Assembly (NCBI GenBank): GCA_947381255.1
Contig: CANCUC010000029.1
Coordinates: 1 to 8,277 of the forward strand
Length of the DNA stretch: 8,277 bases
Direction of reading: 5' to 3'
From: Actinomycetota bacterium
Lineage (GTDB): Bacteria > Actinomycetota > Actinomycetes > Nanopelagicales > Nanopelagicaceae
The notes under the pieces were generated by a model, which ran no database searches, was not told the origin of the DNA, and worked only from the letters and a program-made list of their open reading frames with translations. How positions within the stretch are numbered: position 1 is the first letter of the stretch; every line of letters begins with the position of its first letter. Both the position numbers and the translations under genes were made by a program. Below, piece after piece: positions 1 to 6,770 of the stretch.

Positions 1-174
1 ACAAGTCACGTCGGTTATAACGGCTACTGGTTTGGAACATATGGTCCAACAGGTGCAATTAAGCCAATCGGTGGCGCCTACACGCTTTACACAACCGACT
101 CAGGTACCGGAGCAGTTACTCAGACCGTGAGCAAACGTCCAGCCATGCCAGCGAAGGGATTGCCAAACAACTAA
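1..174 (+). CDS. C-terminal end of an unrecognised protein (5' truncated)
   Basis: Frame 1 is open from the window edge to a TAA at 172-174 and encodes the last 57 residues of a protein. The tail is rich in Gly, Thr and Tyr, with aromatic clusters such as GYNGYWFGTYG, and it ends in a Pro/Lys/Asn-rich stretch (KGLPNN). No motif lets me assign a family. The composition would suit a beta-rich, possibly extracellular domain, but that is only an impression. The final A of its stop codon is the first base of the next gene's ATG (TAATG), so the two are probably co-transcribed and translationally coupled, and the partner is a secreted hydrolase. Codon style (CCA/CCT for Pro, many GGT/GGA) matches the downstream gene. 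The start lies outside the window. Confidence 0.7.
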   Translation, partial: TSHVGYNGYWFGTYGPTGAIKPIGGAYTLYTTDSGTGAVTQTVSKRPAMPAKGLPNN

Positions 175-1799
175 TGAAAAATCTACTTACTATGAAGCGC
201 ACCGCAGTATTGGCAAGCGCCGTTTTGGTACTCACAGGATTGGTGGCAATTCCATCATCCGCTTCTGCTGCACCTTTGTGTGATGGCAAGTTCCCTGTTC
301 AATCATGTATTGGTGCTACCAGCGATGGAGCACCATATGTGATGCAAGTTCCTGCGAACTTCAATGGAACTGTCTACCTCTGGTCACATGGATATCGCTA
401 CAACGTAGCCATTCCTGCTGCTATTCCAGCCATCGGTGGATACACAGTGGTCAATACTCCAGAGCCTGGACCAGTTCCTGGTGGAGATACATCTGTTATC
501 AAGTACTTGCTTGGTAAGGGATTCGCCGTGATGGGTTCTGGATTTGCTCGACAGGGTTGGAACGCTGATTCTGGCGTTGCAACTGATGAAGAGTTGATCA
601 CCACTTTCGAATCTAAATTCACAACCACCAAGCATGTAATTGCCTGGGGTGCATCACTCGGTGGATTTATTACGCAAACACTTGCAGAGAAGGATGCTGC
701 AGCACTCTCAGCCGCTGGCCCACTCTGCGTAGCGTCACCTTCAGTTGAAGCAGAACTTCAAATGGCTGGAGATTTCCTCTGGGGTCTTAAGACCTTCTTT
801 GATCCATCCATTAAGGCTGGTAACTACTCAGCTGGCGCTGCAGGATATGCAGAAGCGATGGGCGATCTTGGAAAAGTCTTTACCGTTCTTGGAAAGCTTC
901 AAGCAACTATCGCCTCTGGCGCATGGCCTGACACAACACCAGCTGCGATTCATGCAGTTGGGTTAGATCAGGTCCCAAGCCGTTCAGCGCTACTACTGCT
1001 TGGTCTCATGGCTGGTCTACCAACTCAAAGTGCTCACTTTGATTCAACAACCGGTCCTGGTTCTGTAAACAGTTCTGCGTACACCTCATTTGCAGCAGCT
1101 GCTAGCCCAGCTCTTGCAATTCTTGAGAATGGCGCAACTGCTGCTGCTCTCGCAGTACTCGTTACATACGATGTCGAGCAGCAATCAGGAGGCGCAATCT
1201 TTGATAATACAAAGACTGATTACGCCACCCGCGTTGCATCAGAAGCGACTGTATTTAATGCAGCGTTGAGTGGTGGAACAGCGACAGCTGGACTCTTGGG
1301 TTACCTAGCTCAAGCACCTCGTGCAACCGCTAACCCAGCTGCTCTCGCGAAGATGCGTTCACTTGCACAATGGACTGGCAAGATTTCAGTTCCAACTGTT
1401 GCAATGACTGGAGTTGCAGATCCTGTAACGCCAGCCGGTGATCTCACCTACATGGCTCAGCAATATGCCAAGCAATGGGAGACTCAACGTCAAGCCACCT
1501 TGGGCCAGGGCCGTCCTGCGTACGATCTCGTCGCTCTCTTTGGAACGACGCCAGCTCATTACACAACATTTGATGCGAAGGGTGCTCCAATCACCACAAC
1601 CCCAGCGGCAAATGGAACCAACCACTGCAACTTCAATGTGAAGCAGTACATCGCCGTTGCCGACTTGTTGGCTTATGCCTCTTCAACCGGTCACAACTTG
1701 GCTGGTGGAAAGTTGTACACGACAGTCCGCAAGATGGGTGGAACTACAAGAGATCTGCAATTCGCACCTGCACTTCCAAAGTTCTACGCCGCTGACTAA
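174..1799 (+). CDS. Secreted alpha/beta-hydrolase (putative esterase/lipase-like)
   Basis: This 541-residue protein has an export signal: a basic n-region (MKR at 7-9), a hydrophobic core at about 11-26, and a likely signal peptidase I site after ASA (30-32). The mature part shows alpha/beta-hydrolase marks: a core strand ending in WSHGY (70-74, likely oxyanion region), a nucleophile elbow GASLGG (159-164, Ser161), a late acidic motif GVADPVTP (413-420, Asp416) and a His in NGTNHCNF (His484). These would form a Ser161-Asp416-His484 triad. Several Cys (36, 45, 185, 485) could form disulfides outside the cell. The long Ala-rich insert at about 190-390 would be a lid or cap. The substrate cannot be told; an ester or lipid is plausible. 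The ATG at 174 overlaps the preceding stop codon and has a distant GGGA upstream; Met7 is an alternative start with no better ribosome site. Pro is encoded almost only by CCA/CCT, as in groEL, which hints at strong expression. Confidence 0.8.
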   Translation: MKNLLTMKRTAVLASAVLVLTGLVAIPSSASAAPLCDGKFPVQSCIGATSDGAPYVMQVPANFNGTVYLWSHGYRYNVAIPAAIPAIGGYTVVNTPEPGPVPGGDTSVIKYLLGKGFAVMGSGFARQGWNADSGVATDEELITTFESKFTTTKHVIAWGASLGGFITQTLAEKDAAALSAAGPLCVASPSVEAELQMAGDFLWGLKTFFDPSIKAGNYSAGAAGYAEAMGDLGKVFTVLGKLQATIASGAWPDTTPAAIHAVGLDQVPSRSALLLLGLMAGLPTQSAHFDSTTGPGSVNSSAYTSFAAAASPALAILENGATAAALAVLVTYDVEQQSGGAIFDNTKTDYATRVASEATVFNAALSGGTATAGLLGYLAQAPRATANPAALAKMRSLAQWTGKISVPTVAMTGVADPVTPAGDLTYMAQQYAKQWETQRQATLGQGRPAYDLVALFGTTPAHYTTFDAKGAPITTTPAANGTNHCNFNVKQYIAVADLLAYASSTGHNLAGGKLYTTVRKMGGTTRDLQFAPALPKFYAAD

Positions 1800-1822
1800 A
1801 ACCATCAAAAGTTAGGCGTTGA

Positions 1823-1855
1823 GGGGCTCTGCGAGAAATCGCAGAGCCCCTTTTC
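1823..1855 (+). terminator. Strong intrinsic terminator after the hydrolase gene
   Basis: A perfect 12-bp inverted repeat (1823-1834 with 1839-1850) encloses a GAAA tetraloop (1835-1838) and is followed at once by TTTTC. It lies 23 bases after the hydrolase stop. The stable stem, GNRA loop and short U-run are the standard signs of Rho-independent termination. It separates the hydrolase from the tsaE promoter. Confidence 0.92.
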
Positions 1856-1858
1856 TAT

Positions 1859-1871
1859 TAACCTAGGGGTA
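1859..1871 (+). promoter_or_regulatory. Leaderless promoter of tsaE (-10 TAACCT)
   Basis: TAACCT (1859-1864) fits the actinobacterial -10 consensus TAnnnT. It is followed by 6 bases and then the ATG at 1871, which places the predicted +1 on the A of the start codon. The AGGGG at 1865-1869 is only one base from the ATG, too close to act as a Shine-Dalgarno. No clear -35 is visible; that region falls inside the preceding terminator hairpin. Confidence 0.6.
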
Positions 1872-2302
1872 TGTCCTCCACGGTGCGCACTATTAACTCC
1901 GCTGCACAGATGGAAAAGTTGGGGGCCGAAATTGGCTCAAACCTAAAGGCCGGGGACCTTATCGTTTTACGCGGGGAACTTGGAGCGGGAAAAACTACAT
2001 TTACAAGAGGGTTGGGACGGGCCTTGGGAATTGAAGGTGTCACTTCACCAACCTTCGTAATCTCAAAGATTTATCCCGGTCGCATTCCACTTGTACATGT
2101 CGATGCTTACCGGCTAATTGGAAATGAGCTAGCGCTCTTTGATGATCTTGATTTAGAGAGCCGCATTCCGCAATCGATTACGGTCATCGAGTGGGGTGGG
2201 GATTTCGTTAAGCGTCTCGTCGACTCTTATATCTCTATCGATATTGAATTTGGAGTTACTGAGGATGAACGCACTGTGAGAATTGATGGGTTAGAGGCGT
2301 GA
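1871..2302 (+). CDS. tsaE: tRNA threonylcarbamoyladenosine biosynthesis ATPase TsaE
   Basis: A 143-residue P-loop ATPase of the TsaE (YjeE) family, the partner of TsaB and TsaD in bacterial t6A37 synthesis; it binds and hydrolyses ATP to keep the TsaBD transferase turning over in the cytoplasm. The Walker A motif GELGAGKT is at 35-42, followed by family marks SPTF (59-62), HVDAYR (76-81) and IEWGG (106-110), where the Glu-Trp pair is typical. Length matches the usual 130-170 residues. The ATG at 1871 is preceded by a -10 box at leaderless spacing; a later in-frame ATG at 1910 would still keep the Walker motif but has no better signal. The stop overlaps the next gene by 4 bases (GTGA), so this is the first gene of the tsaE, tsaB-rimI, tsaD operon. 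Confidence 0.95.
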   Translation: MSSTVRTINSAAQMEKLGAEIGSNLKAGDLIVLRGELGAGKTTFTRGLGRALGIEGVTSPTFVISKIYPGRIPLVHVDAYRLIGNELALFDDLDLESRIPQSITVIEWGGDFVKRLVDSYISIDIEFGVTEDERTVRIDGLEA

Positions 2303-3285
2303 ATTCGATACTTGTTATAGACACCTCAACCGATCGCACCAGCGTCGGTCTGGTAGATGAAAACGGTCTTCTCTTTGAATTCTTTCACGACGATCCACTG
2401 GCGCATGGTGAGGTGTTGCCAAAACTCGTCGCAAAGTTACTTGATTACAAACCACGAATCGATAGAGTCGCAATTGCAATGGGTCCTGGGCCATTCACTG
2501 GCCTGAGAGTCGGCATCGCCTTCGGGCAGGCATTCGCTAGCGCGAGAAATATTCCCTGGATTGGAGTCTCTTCTCTTGCTGCTATGGCAAGAGTGCATGC
2601 TGAATCAGAGTTCATTGTGGCGATTGATGCTAGGCGCCGCGAGTTCTTCTGCGAGCATTATCTCGACGGAAAATTATTTGCGCCGGCTCGAACTTTGCAG
2701 CGCGAAGAGCTTGCCGAGTTCTCACTCCCTATTTTTTACGAGCCACCCACGGTTGAGGCAATCGCGGAATTAGCTCGGGATGAAATTTCAATCACCGAGC
2801 CAATCTATATTCGTAAACCTGATGCATATCCGGCGCCGAAAGGGATCAAGTTTCGCCCGTGGACTCAGATTGACCTGATTGATATTTACGCTCTGGAGAG
2901 AAGCGTCTACCTGGATGATCCTTGGAGCATGGAGCAATTTAAAGAGGAATTCGCCAGCAAATCTAGGCAGTACTTGATTGCGGAGTTTGAGGGCAAAGTG
3001 GTGGGTTATGCCGGAATCATGGTTGCGGGTGATGTCACAGACATCCTGACGTTAACAGTTGCTCCGAATTTCCGTAGGCGGGGAATTGCTCGCGAATTCC
3101 TCAAGCGGATGGTGGATTGGTCGCGCAATCAAAAAGTGGAAGCCATGATGCTTGAAATGCGCGTTGGAAATGTGGAGGCCGAACCGCTCTACCTCGCTAA
3201 TGGATTTCGAAAGATCTCAGAGCGCCTTGATTACTACGGTCCAGGTATTACCGCGGTAGTCATGCGAAAAGAGTTGGGCAAATGA
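2299..3285 (+). CDS. tsaB-rimI: TsaB-RimI fusion: t6A complex subunit joined to N-alpha-acetyltransferase
   Basis: This 328-residue protein joins two enzymes. Residues 1-176 are TsaB, the catalytically inactive ASKHA-fold partner that dimerises with TsaD: an N-terminal strand with DTSTDRTSVGL, the signature GPGPFTGLRVG (62-72), and the C-terminal PIYIRKPDA (168-176). Residues 184-328 are a GNAT acetyltransferase of the RimI type: DPWS (207-210), a core strand then the acetyl-CoA loop FRRRGIA (258-264), LEMRVGN (285-291), and LYLANGF (297-303) with a Tyr pair at 312-313. RimI classically acetylates the N-terminus of ribosomal protein S18. Start is GTG at 2299, overlapping the tsaE stop (GTGA); the end overlaps tsaD (ATGA). 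I see no frameshift at the junction, so a genuine fusion is favoured. The two genes are separate neighbours in many actinobacteria. Confidence 0.93.
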   Translation: MNSILVIDTSTDRTSVGLVDENGLLFEFFHDDPLAHGEVLPKLVAKLLDYKPRIDRVAIAMGPGPFTGLRVGIAFGQAFASARNIPWIGVSSLAAMARVHAESEFIVAIDARRREFFCEHYLDGKLFAPARTLQREELAEFSLPIFYEPPTVEAIAELARDEISITEPIYIRKPDAYPAPKGIKFRPWTQIDLIDIYALERSVYLDDPWSMEQFKEEFASKSRQYLIAEFEGKVVGYAGIMVAGDVTDILTLTVAPNFRRRGIAREFLKRMVDWSRNQKVEAMMLEMRVGNVEAEPLYLANGFRKISERLDYYGPGITAVVMRKELGK

Positions 3286-4301
3286 TGAGCCAACCTCTTG
3301 TACTCGGAATCGAAACATCGTGCGATGAGACAGCCGTCGGAATTGTTCGTGGCAGGACTTTACTTGCCAACGTCATCGCATCGAGCGTTGAAGAACATGC
3401 CAGGTTTGGGGGAGTAGTACCTGAGATTGCGAGCCGCGCTCATTTAGAAGCGATGCCTTCAGTTATCAATGAGGCACTCAAAGTTGCAGGTGTTTCACTC
3501 AACGACCTTGACGCGATTGGAGTGACTGCTGGGCCAGGATTGATTGGTGCGCTTTTGGTTGGAACCAGCGCCGCGCACGGTTTATCTCTTGCGCTCGATA
3601 AACCGCTTTACGGTGTTAACCATCTCTCTTCACACTTGGCAGTTGATGCGCTCGATGAATCTAGGGCGCTCACTCCCGCGATTGGTTTGCTGGTGAGCGG
3701 AGGACATAGCTCAATTATTCAAATGAGCGATATGGCGAGATCTGTTCAAGTACTTGGCGAAACCATCGACGACGCCGCAGGCGAAGCCTTCGACAAGATC
3801 GCACGAATTTTGGAACTCGACTTTCCTGGCGGACCTGCAATAGATCGACTAGCGCGAGAGGGCAATGCGACCGCTATCGAATTCCCTCGCGGCCTTGCAA
3901 ACTCTGAATACAACTTCTCATTTAGCGGTCTTAAGACTGCGGTCGCCAGGTATTTAAAAGAGACTCCTCTGGCCCATAAAGCGGATGTGGCTGCCTCCTT
4001 CCAAGAGGCGATTGTCGATGTGCTCTTGGAGAAGGCGCTTCGGGCCTGCCGGGAGACTGGAATCGAGGCCCTGATAGTTGCCGGCGGTGTGGCAGCGAAC
4101 TCTCGCCTGCGCATGGTTGCGGCAGAACGCTGTCGGGTAGCCGGGGTCGAACTTCGCACCCCACCAGTCGCCCTTTGTACCGATAACGGGGCGATGGTTG
4201 CAGCCATGACCTCCCTCGCCGTAAGCGGGGGAATTGCCCCCAGCCAGGTGGGTTTTCCAACTTTATCCACCGTTCCGCTCACTCAGCCAACCTGGCTCTA
4301 A
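3282..4301 (+). CDS. tsaD: tRNA N6-adenosine threonylcarbamoyltransferase TsaD
   Basis: The catalytic subunit that moves threonylcarbamoyl from TC-AMP to A37 of ANN-decoding tRNAs, in the cytoplasm with TsaB and TsaE. At 339 residues it is the normal length. Motifs in order: the N-terminal phosphate loop GIETSCDET (9-17), FGGVVPEIASRAH (42-54), AGPGLIGALLVG (83-94), the metal-binding His pair in HLSSH (114 and 118), SGGH (139-142), TIDDAAGEAFDK (161-172), SFSGLKTA (213-220), AGGVAANS (267-274), and CTDNGAM (299-305) with metal ligand Asp301. The first ATG (3282) makes a 4-base overlap with the tsaB-rimI stop; the ATG directly after it (3285) is an equally possible start. It is the last gene of its operon. 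No convincing terminator separates it from groEL, so some read-through is possible. Confidence 0.96.
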   Translation: MMSQPLVLGIETSCDETAVGIVRGRTLLANVIASSVEEHARFGGVVPEIASRAHLEAMPSVINEALKVAGVSLNDLDAIGVTAGPGLIGALLVGTSAAHGLSLALDKPLYGVNHLSSHLAVDALDESRALTPAIGLLVSGGHSSIIQMSDMARSVQVLGETIDDAAGEAFDKIARILELDFPGGPAIDRLAREGNATAIEFPRGLANSEYNFSFSGLKTAVARYLKETPLAHKADVAASFQEAIVDVLLEKALRACRETGIEALIVAGGVAANSRLRMVAAERCRVAGVELRTPPVALCTDNGAMVAAMTSLAVSGGIAPSQVGFPTLSTVPLTQPTWL

Positions 4302-4317
4302 CCCCCTGGGCTTTGGA

Positions 4318-4347
4318 TTGGAAGGCTTTTGCGCCTTTCGCTAGAGT
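4318..4347 (+). promoter_or_regulatory. groEL promoter
   Basis: A -35-like TTGGAA (4318-4323) and a -10 TAGAGT (4342-4347) are separated by 18 bases. With the usual 6-base gap the +1 falls at A4354, inside the left arm of the CIRCE operator, giving a 50-base leader. The -35 shares four of six bases with TTGACA. Confidence 0.6.
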
Positions 4348-4351
4348 TTGG

Positions 4352-4378
4352 TTAGCACTCACCAGGGGTGAGTGATAA
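4352..4378 (+). promoter_or_regulatory. CIRCE operator (HrcA binding site)
   Basis: TTAGCACTC (4352-4360), a 9-base spacer and GAGTGATAA (4370-4378) match the CIRCE consensus TTAGCACTC-N9-GAGTGCTAA at 17 of 18 arm positions; the one change is C to A at 4375. HrcA bound here would cover the predicted transcription start and repress groEL until heat or misfolded protein titrates the chaperonin. The spacer itself continues the dyad: ACC and GGT flank a central AGG. Confidence 0.93.
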
Positions 4379-4403
4379 AGATTCTTAAAGGGAGATAACA
4401 GAC

Positions 4404-6023
4404 ATGGCAAAGATGATCGCCTTCAACGAAGAGGCACGCCGCGGCTTGGAGCGAGGAATGAATGCGCTCGCCGACGCCGTAAAAGTAACCCTTGGACCTC
4501 GCGGTCGTAACGTTGTTTTGGAGAAGAAGTGGGGCGCTCCAACAATCACAAACGATGGTGTTTCCATCGCTAAGGAGATTGATCTCGATGATCCATGGGA
4601 GAAGATCGGCGCAGAGCTGGTCAAGGAAGTTGCAAAGAAGACTGACGATGTAGCTGGCGATGGAACCACTACCGCTACCGTCTTGGCTCAGGCACTCGTT
4701 CGCGAAGGACTTCGTAACGTTGCTGCAGGTTCAAATCCAATGGCACTTAAGCGCGGTATTGAGAAGGCAGTCGAAGCAATCTCTGCCGAGCTAAGCAAGA
4801 TGGCTAAGAATGTTGATACCAAGGAGCAGATTGCTGCAACTGCATCTATCTCTGCTGCTGATACAACAATCGGTGAGATGATCGCTGAGGCGATGGATAA
4901 GGTCGGCAAGGAAGGCGTAATCACTGTCGAAGAGAGCAACACCTTTGGATTAGAGCTCGAGCTCACCGAAGGAATGCGCTTTGATAAGGGTTACATCTCT
5001 CCATACTTCACAACTGATTCAGATCGCATGGAAGCAGTTCTTGAAGATCCATATATCTTGATCGCAAACTCAAAGATTTCAAATATCAAAGATTTGCTTC
5101 CAATTCTTGAGAAGGTCATGCAATCTGGAAAGCCACTTTTGATCCTTGCTGAAGATGTTGAGGGAGAAGCACTAGCGACTCTCGTCGTTAACAAGATTCG
5201 TGGAACCTTCCGCTCTGCTGCTGTTAAGGCTCCAGGTTTCGGAGATCGTCGCAAGGCGATGTTGCAAGATATTGCTCTCCTCACAGGTGGAACAGTCATC
5301 TCTGAAGAAGTCGGTCTCAAGCTTGAAGCAGCAACCATGGAACTTCTTGGTCGCGCTCGCAAGGTAGTTATCGCAAAGGAAGAGACAACTATTGTTGAAG
5401 GTCTTGGCGATGCAGAGCAGATCAAGGGTCGCGTCAATCAGATTCGCGCAGAGATTGAGAAGAGCGATTCAGATTACGATCGCGAAAAGTTGCAGGAGCG
5501 TTTGGCAAAGCTTGCTGGTGGAGTTGCAGTCATTAAGGCTGGAGCAGCTACCGAAGTTGAGCTCAAAGAGCGCAAGCACCGCATTGAAGATGCAGTGCGA
5601 AATGCTAAAGCTGCAGTTGAAGAGGGAATCGTTGCCGGCGGCGGCGTTGCACTCTTGCAGGCTGGAAAGATTGCACTCGCTAACTTGAAGCTTGAGGGTG
5701 ATGAGGCAACCGGTGCTCGCATCGTTGAGTTCGGAATTGAAGCTCCTCTTAAGCAGATCGCTATCAACGCAGGTCTTGAGGGTGGAGTAGTTGTTGAGAA
5801 GGTTCGTCACCTGGAGTCAGGCTTCGGATTGAATGCAGCAACCGGTGAATACGTGGATATGATCAAAGCCGGAATCATTGATCCAGCAAAGGTCACACGT
5901 TCAGCTCTTCAGAATGCGGCCTCTATCGCAGCCCTATTCATCACTACTGAAGCAGTTGTAACCGATAAGCCAGAGCCAGCGGCAGTTGGAGTTAACAATC
6001 CAGCAGCTGATATGGACTTCTAG
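4404..6023 (+). CDS. groEL: Chaperonin GroEL (Hsp60)
   Basis: A 539-residue group I chaperonin subunit, which forms the tetradecameric cytoplasmic folding chamber with GroES. ATP-site marks are intact: TLGPRGRN (29-36), NDGVSIAKEI (50-59, Asp51), GDGTTTATVL (85-94, Asp86), the catalytic Asp396 in IEDAVRNAKAAVEEG, GGGV (412-415) and NAATGEYVDM (477-486). The apical substrate-binding segment GYISPYF (196-202) is also intact. The tail ends NNPAADMDF. The DMDF end recalls actinobacterial GroEL2, but the Gly-Gly-Met repeats are absent, as is a His-rich GroEL1 tail. The ATG at 4404 has a strong Shine-Dalgarno (AAAGGGAG, 4387-4394) at 9 bases. Regulation is by the upstream CIRCE. groES, often directly upstream at this locus in actinobacteria, is missing, so it must be encoded elsewhere. 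Codon use is biased as expected for high expression. Confidence 0.98.
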   Translation: MAKMIAFNEEARRGLERGMNALADAVKVTLGPRGRNVVLEKKWGAPTITNDGVSIAKEIDLDDPWEKIGAELVKEVAKKTDDVAGDGTTTATVLAQALVREGLRNVAAGSNPMALKRGIEKAVEAISAELSKMAKNVDTKEQIAATASISAADTTIGEMIAEAMDKVGKEGVITVEESNTFGLELELTEGMRFDKGYISPYFTTDSDRMEAVLEDPYILIANSKISNIKDLLPILEKVMQSGKPLLILAEDVEGEALATLVVNKIRGTFRSAAVKAPGFGDRRKAMLQDIALLTGGTVISEEVGLKLEAATMELLGRARKVVIAKEETTIVEGLGDAEQIKGRVNQIRAEIEKSDSDYDREKLQERLAKLAGGVAVIKAGAATEVELKERKHRIEDAVRNAKAAVEEGIVAGGGVALLQAGKIALANLKLEGDEATGARIVEFGIEAPLKQIAINAGLEGGVVVEKVRHLESGFGLNAATGEYVDMIKAGIIDPAKVTRSALQNAASIAALFITTEAVVTDKPEPAAVGVNNPAADMDF

Positions 6024-6041
6024 TAGTTAATTAACGCTTAG

Positions 6042-6075
6042 AACGGCCTCCCAATTTTCTTGGGGGGCCGTTTCG
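6042..6075 (+). terminator. Intrinsic terminator after groEL
   Basis: A 12-bp stem (6042-6053 with 6061-6072, one G-U pair) encloses a 7-base loop (6054-6060). It is followed by a weak T-run, with the TTT at 6071-6073 overlapping the end of the stem. It lies 18 bases after the groEL stop, which is doubled (TAGTAG). The short T-run makes it less ideal than the terminator at 1823. Confidence 0.82.
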
Positions 6076-6078
6076 CAT

Positions 6079-6091
6079 TACCCTTACGCTA
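6079..6091 (+). promoter_or_regulatory. Leaderless promoter of the DUF3027 gene (-10 TACCCT)
   Basis: TACCCT (6079-6084) fits TAnnnT and is followed by 6 bases, then the ATG at 6091 as the predicted +1. No Shine-Dalgarno lies between. The -35 region falls in the loop of the groEL terminator, the same arrangement as at tsaE. Confidence 0.55.
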
Positions 6092-6762
6092 TGACCGATA
6101 GATTCAATGCGCTAGAAATCGCTCGCTTGGCTGCGATCGAAGATTCCGGCGATGCAAAATTCGTCGGCGAATTAGTCGCGATTGATCAAGAGGATGAGCG
6201 AATTGCCTCCTACCTCTTTGAGTCAGTCCTACCTGGATACTCCGGATGGCGCTGGGCCGTAACAGTCATAAAGGTAGATGAAGATGCCCCAGCCACAATC
6301 GCAGATGTTGTCCTACTTCCAGGAGCGCAGGCACTTCTTGCACCAGAGTGGGTTCCATATAAGGAACGTATCGAACCAGGTGATGTCGGCGTTGGAGATA
6401 TCGTTCCAACCTCTGCCGATGATCTTCGCCTCGTTCCAGTTAGCGATGCCCTTCCCGGAGATGATGAGTTAGAGCTCTTCGAACAATTTGAATTTGGTCT
6501 AGGTCGCGCTCGGGTTCTTTCGATTGTGGGACGCGACGCGGCGAGTAAGCGTTGGTATGAGAGTGATCGCGGACCGAATACTCCGATTGCACAATATGCC
6601 CCAATGCCATGTAATAGCTGTGGCTTCTTTATTCCGATTGCCGGCTCTCTGCGCTCGGCTTTTGGAGTCTGCGCAAATGCGCTCTCACCGGAAGATGCCC
6701 GTGTGGTCTCAGTCGATCACGGCTGTGGTGCACATTCTCAAGCCCTCATCGTTCCCGAGTAG
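6091..6762 (+). CDS. DUF3027 family protein with a likely zinc-binding C-terminus
   Basis: A 223-residue acidic, cytoplasmic-looking protein (no signal or membrane segment) that I recognise as the actinobacterial DUF3027 family, of unknown function. The conserved-looking core is GYSGWRWAVTV (49-59), then LLPGAQALLAPEWVPY (75-90) and a stretch calling for GDVGVGDIVP (97-106). The C-terminus carries a Cys/His set: CNSC (174-177), Cys194, and HGCGAH (210-215), a plausible structural zinc site of the form C-x2-C-x16-C-x17-C with nearby His residues. It sits directly before the cold-shock gene, a pairing I recall from other actinobacterial genomes, which hints at a role linked to RNA or stress, but this is inference. 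The start ATG lies 6 bases after a -10 box, with no Shine-Dalgarno, so it is probably read from a leaderless mRNA. Confidence 0.85.
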   Translation: MTDRFNALEIARLAAIEDSGDAKFVGELVAIDQEDERIASYLFESVLPGYSGWRWAVTVIKVDEDAPATIADVVLLPGAQALLAPEWVPYKERIEPGDVGVGDIVPTSADDLRLVPVSDALPGDDELELFEQFEFGLGRARVLSIVGRDAASKRWYESDRGPNTPIAQYAPMPCNSCGFFIPIAGSLRSAFGVCANALSPEDARVVSVDHGCGAHSQALIVPE

Positions 6763-6770
6763 ATCAACTC

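Noticed and set aside
1865..1869. AGGGG as Shine-Dalgarno for tsaE
   Set aside because: Only one base separates it from the ATG, too close for ribosome binding; the leaderless reading fits better.
3746..4282. Long open frame (178 codons) on the minus strand inside tsaD
   Set aside because: It is antisense to a gene with all TsaD motifs intact, is rich in Ser/Arg/Ala as expected for a shadow frame, and shows no promoter, ribosome site or domain.
4322..4337. AAGGC/GCCTT hairpin after tsaD as a terminator
   Set aside because: The stem is only 5 bp with no T-run after it, and it lies inside the groEL promoter spacer.
4991..5437. Open frames on the minus strand inside groEL (also near 4385-4669, 4688-4966 and 5469-5810)
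   Set aside because: They arise from groEL's codon bias; compositions are Ser/Arg/Ala-rich with no recognisable protein features.
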